Assembly: GCA_036850595.1 (NCBI GenBank)
Contig: CM072163.1
Location: 14,098,639-14,162,638, forward strand
Direction: 5' to 3'
Length of the DNA stretch: 64,000 nucleotides
Origin: Rhyacichthys aspro
Taxonomy: Eukaryota; Chordata; Actinopteri; Gobiiformes; Rhyacichthyidae
This document shows, piece after piece, positions 61,397 through 64,000 of the stretch. Position numbers and translations under genes: made by a program. The notes beneath the pieces are model-generated. The model ran no database searches and was not told where the DNA came from. It saw only the letters and a program-made list of their open reading frames with translations. Position 1 is the stretch's first letter. Each line of letters opens with the position of its first letter.

Positions 61397-64000
61397 TGTT
61401 TTATTTGGATGAATGAAACACTTTCAGTTACAAAAATGACTTAAAATGAACAACACTGTACAATGAACAAGCAGAGATATTTTTCTTTTTTTTTTTTTTT
61501 TTCTTTTTGGTTTGGTTTTCAAGATAAATACACTAAAAGGCTAAATTGCTACCACAAGGGAAAGAGGAGGGGAAAGGGATACAGAAAGGGGACTAGGGGG
61601 TTGTTGGGGAAAGGGGGTTAAAGTGAGACTGCTTTATGCGATGAGAGACACAAGAGGAGGAGGGATGGTGTCACAGTCGTACCTGAACACACACACAAAC
61701 ACACACATAAGGAAACAAGTTGGGGAATTAGCTGCATGTACTAGGAAGTTGGCAAACAATGCGTTACAGTTGACAGTACCGTTCATCCGCGACAACAACC
61801 CCCCACCAAACCACTCCCAACACCCACAGGTGAAAAATGGAGAAGGGCGGCAGGGAAACCCCTCACCGATGTTGACACACACTCTCACACGAACAAGACA
61901 AACGTTGTGGGGGCAAAGGTCAGACAGGTAGACGGTTAGGACCAAACACTGGGATAGGACTGGAATGAATAGGAGGGGGCTGGCAAGGAGAGGAGGGGGG
62001 TTGATGGGAGTTTTTAAGCAGTACTCTGGCAGCACGAGCAGAATAAAGGACAGGAACTTAAGAAGGATCAGAACAGCTACAAAGATACCAAGAGAAACTT
62101 CATTATCATCATCGTCGTCTTCATCATCTTTGTCGTCGTGACCTTCGTCATATTTATGAGAAGATTATTTTCCAATGACAAATACTTAAAAATATACATT
62201 TCATCATCATCTTAATTATTATTATCATTATTATTATTATTATTTCCCTTTGGATAGCTGAGGTTCCAAGGCCGCGCGACCAGGTGACAGAGGAGGGGTC
62301 AGAGGTCACACAGAAAGGAAGGGGGGAAAGATAGAAAAGAGGAGAAGGATGCAGTGGCGAGTGTTGTGTAAAAGTGAAGGTCATGTTAAGAGCTCTTTGG
62401 TTTTATTCGTTAACATCTGACACACTTTGCATGTTTGGTTGTTCAAAACCTTTGGACTAAAGCTGTATTGTGGAGAGAAAGAGAAGAAAGAAAGGGATGG
62501 AGGAAGAAGAAGAAGAGGAAAAGTGTGTGGGTGGAGACATCTGAAGTGGCTTTTTTTGTAGTTTGGGCTTTTTTATTCACTCTCAGTCTGTTTTTATTCA
62601 CAAAACGGTGAACGAAATGGAAACAAAGTGGCCTTCTGTGCTGCTTCTACCACAATAAAATGATAGATCATCTCAGAGTGAGCATTGTGGTAGCTCTTGA
62701 CTCCATCTAGTGGCACACAGTGACATAACAGGCGACACGGGATGGCACTTTGAGTCTTCTGTTGATTTCTTCTTTTAAGACATGTCAGAATGATATGTCA
62801 AAGATAAAACGATTGGATTAGAAGGAGACGCTAACCGTAGAAGAGAATTCAATTTGCAGACATTTCGGTGAAAGTCAGGATTAAGGGAGCGTCTACTTGG
62901 TGCTAAATCTCAAAGTGGGGCATTAACTTTGGTATCATTCACGAAGGGGGTATCCCCACTAAAGAGAGCAGCCCCCAAGTACACCCAGTCCCTCTCACCC
63001 TGACTCCCAGGAAAAAATGTCCTCTAGGAGCTTTCTTCAAATTCCACCACACACACTCAGAGTCGTGAGAAGTGTCTGAAAGTGTCACCTGGCAACGGCG
63101 GCCCTAGCCACTCCCCCCGAAACCTGCCCCGCTGCTCCCCCGACACCGGCAGACATCAAGCGGTCAGTGCGGCTCTCATCAGGCTTACACTCTTAAAGGC
63201 ATGACACCGCACTGACCTCGGCGATAAAGCTGCTCTGAGGCACAAATCTTGAATCGTTTGTAAAGTCAGAAATACATCCCGAGCACTTTTGGACACATTT
63301 GATCCTAGATTTGTGTCAGAGAGCCCCTTTACGGTCCGTCGATATGTGAGGCAGCTTTCAGGGTCAGATGTGAGGAGAGGGGCTGTGTTCAAAGCTCATC
63401 GCAGACAGCGGGGGGTGTTTCCAGGGAGACGAGATGTGCATGTGTTCGGACCGGAGCGTGAACTAGTATGACCTTTTGACCCCAAATGGCACCTTTTTGA
63501 ATCCTTATGGAGAAAAAACATCTATGTATCCCCCTGATCTGTTCCATCACAGATCAATGCTGAAGCTGTGTTTTGTCTCCATTATAGGACACTGACCCCC
63601 GGCCTTACTGCGTTCACTCTGCCGGGCCAAAACACAAGCACACTGTCTGCATGTACCGTCCTGGTACCCTGATCCCCACTTGAACCCCGCTTTTAAAGCA
63701 TTCATCTATTTGGTTTATCATCAAAGAATATGAGGTATATGATGAACTATCTCTCTTTTACACCATACAGTGGATGAAAGAACAGGATTAGTACCAAATC
63801 AGAGAAAAGCAGAACCAAAACTGACAAAAAAAGAGAAGACAAAAAGAGTTAGAGAGTGATTCACGACTGGAATCACCATCTTTGCATCCTTTTTCCTCTC
63901 AATCACATAAAAAACTTTGCCCCAGTTGATATTCTTCTTGTGTTTTTGGTTATGTAGCAGTAAAGCTTTCAGAGGGTTCTCCCAGTGGAGAAAATATAGA
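61397..64000 (-). other. Possible 3'UTR/terminal region of an unidentified minus-strand gene
   Basis: A minus-strand AATAAA at about 61398-61403, followed above by AU-rich and low-complexity sequence (T17 on the plus strand at 61486-61502, ATT/ATC runs at 62110-62150 and 62214-62244), looks like a long vertebrate 3'UTR whose coding part lies beyond 64000. No coding exon was recognised. In mammals GSK3A flanks ERF, but nothing here identifies GSK3A. This is weakly supported. Confidence 0.25.
62214..62244 (+). repeat. ATT trinucleotide microsatellite
   Basis: An imperfect (ATT)n run with one ATC interruption. It adjoins an imperfect TCATCG/TCGTCG-type trinucleotide stretch at 62105-62150. Confidence 0.85.

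Noticed and set aside
61634..62158. Long minus-strand open frame with an Asp/Glu-rich stretch followed by a hydrophobic stretch
   Set aside because: The acidic part comes from an imperfect GAT/GAC trinucleotide run. No early ATG exists, no family is recognised, and frames of this length occur elsewhere in the window by chance.
63089..63170. Minus-strand Gly/Ala/Val-rich frame ending in a stop (reading ...SAGVGGAAGQVSGGVARAA...)
   Set aside because: It is only about 35 codons, in a GC-rich patch, with no clear acceptor and no family match. It could be a terminal exon, but the evidence is too thin to call.

Overview
This window is vertebrate nuclear DNA, most likely from a ray-finned (teleost) fish. 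Two proteins are recognisable, the long-isoform exon of Capicua (CIC-L) and the ETS repressor ERF. Both differ from their human counterparts by large low-complexity insertions. The non-coding DNA carries repeat types familiar from fish genomes: a long-inverted-repeat MITE, a tRNA-derived SINE remnant, and fragments of dispersed elements. GT-AG splice sites, CpG-rich promoters and long introns fit. There is no sign of bacterial, viral or organellar DNA, and I found no CRISPR array, tRNA or rRNA gene.

Layout: both recognised genes lie on the minus strand, so they read from high to low coordinates. (1) 1-9.4 kb is the 5' end of cic. The giant first coding exon (124-3802) encodes 1226 residues specific to CIC-L and ends in a clean donor. 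The HMG box and the rest of the gene lie beyond base 1. A probable 5'UTR intron runs from 3937 to 9238, with a non-coding first exon above 9240. (2) 9.4-10.4 kb is a promoter-like block with many CCAAT boxes and two CRE/ATF-like sites. (3) 10.4-13.6 kb is intergenic, with repeat debris. (4) 13.6-52 kb is erf. Five coding exons (16767-17447, 17845-18959, 19112-19227, 26041-26275, 51605-51626) join in frame to a 722-residue protein, with a long 3'UTR and a 25 kb first intron. (5) 51.8-52.4 kb is the CpG-rich erf promoter. (6) 52.4-61.4 kb has no gene that I can support. (7) 61.4-64 kb may be the 3'UTR of a further minus-strand gene, but this is weakly supported.

ERF and CIC are both transcriptional repressors that are switched off by RTK-RAS-ERK signalling, and they are also neighbours in mammals. 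From memory the human pair is divergent (head to head). Here they run in tandem on one strand, so a local inversion separates the two arrangements. I see no novel multi-gene system. The points most worth a second look are the altered C-terminal MAPK site of ERF, the His-rich insertions in ERF, the Asn/Ser-rich insertion in CIC-L, the CCAAT/CRE promoter block, and several CpG-dense intronic segments that may be regulatory. Many apparent open frames elsewhere in the window lack homology and credible starts, and I have not called them genes.
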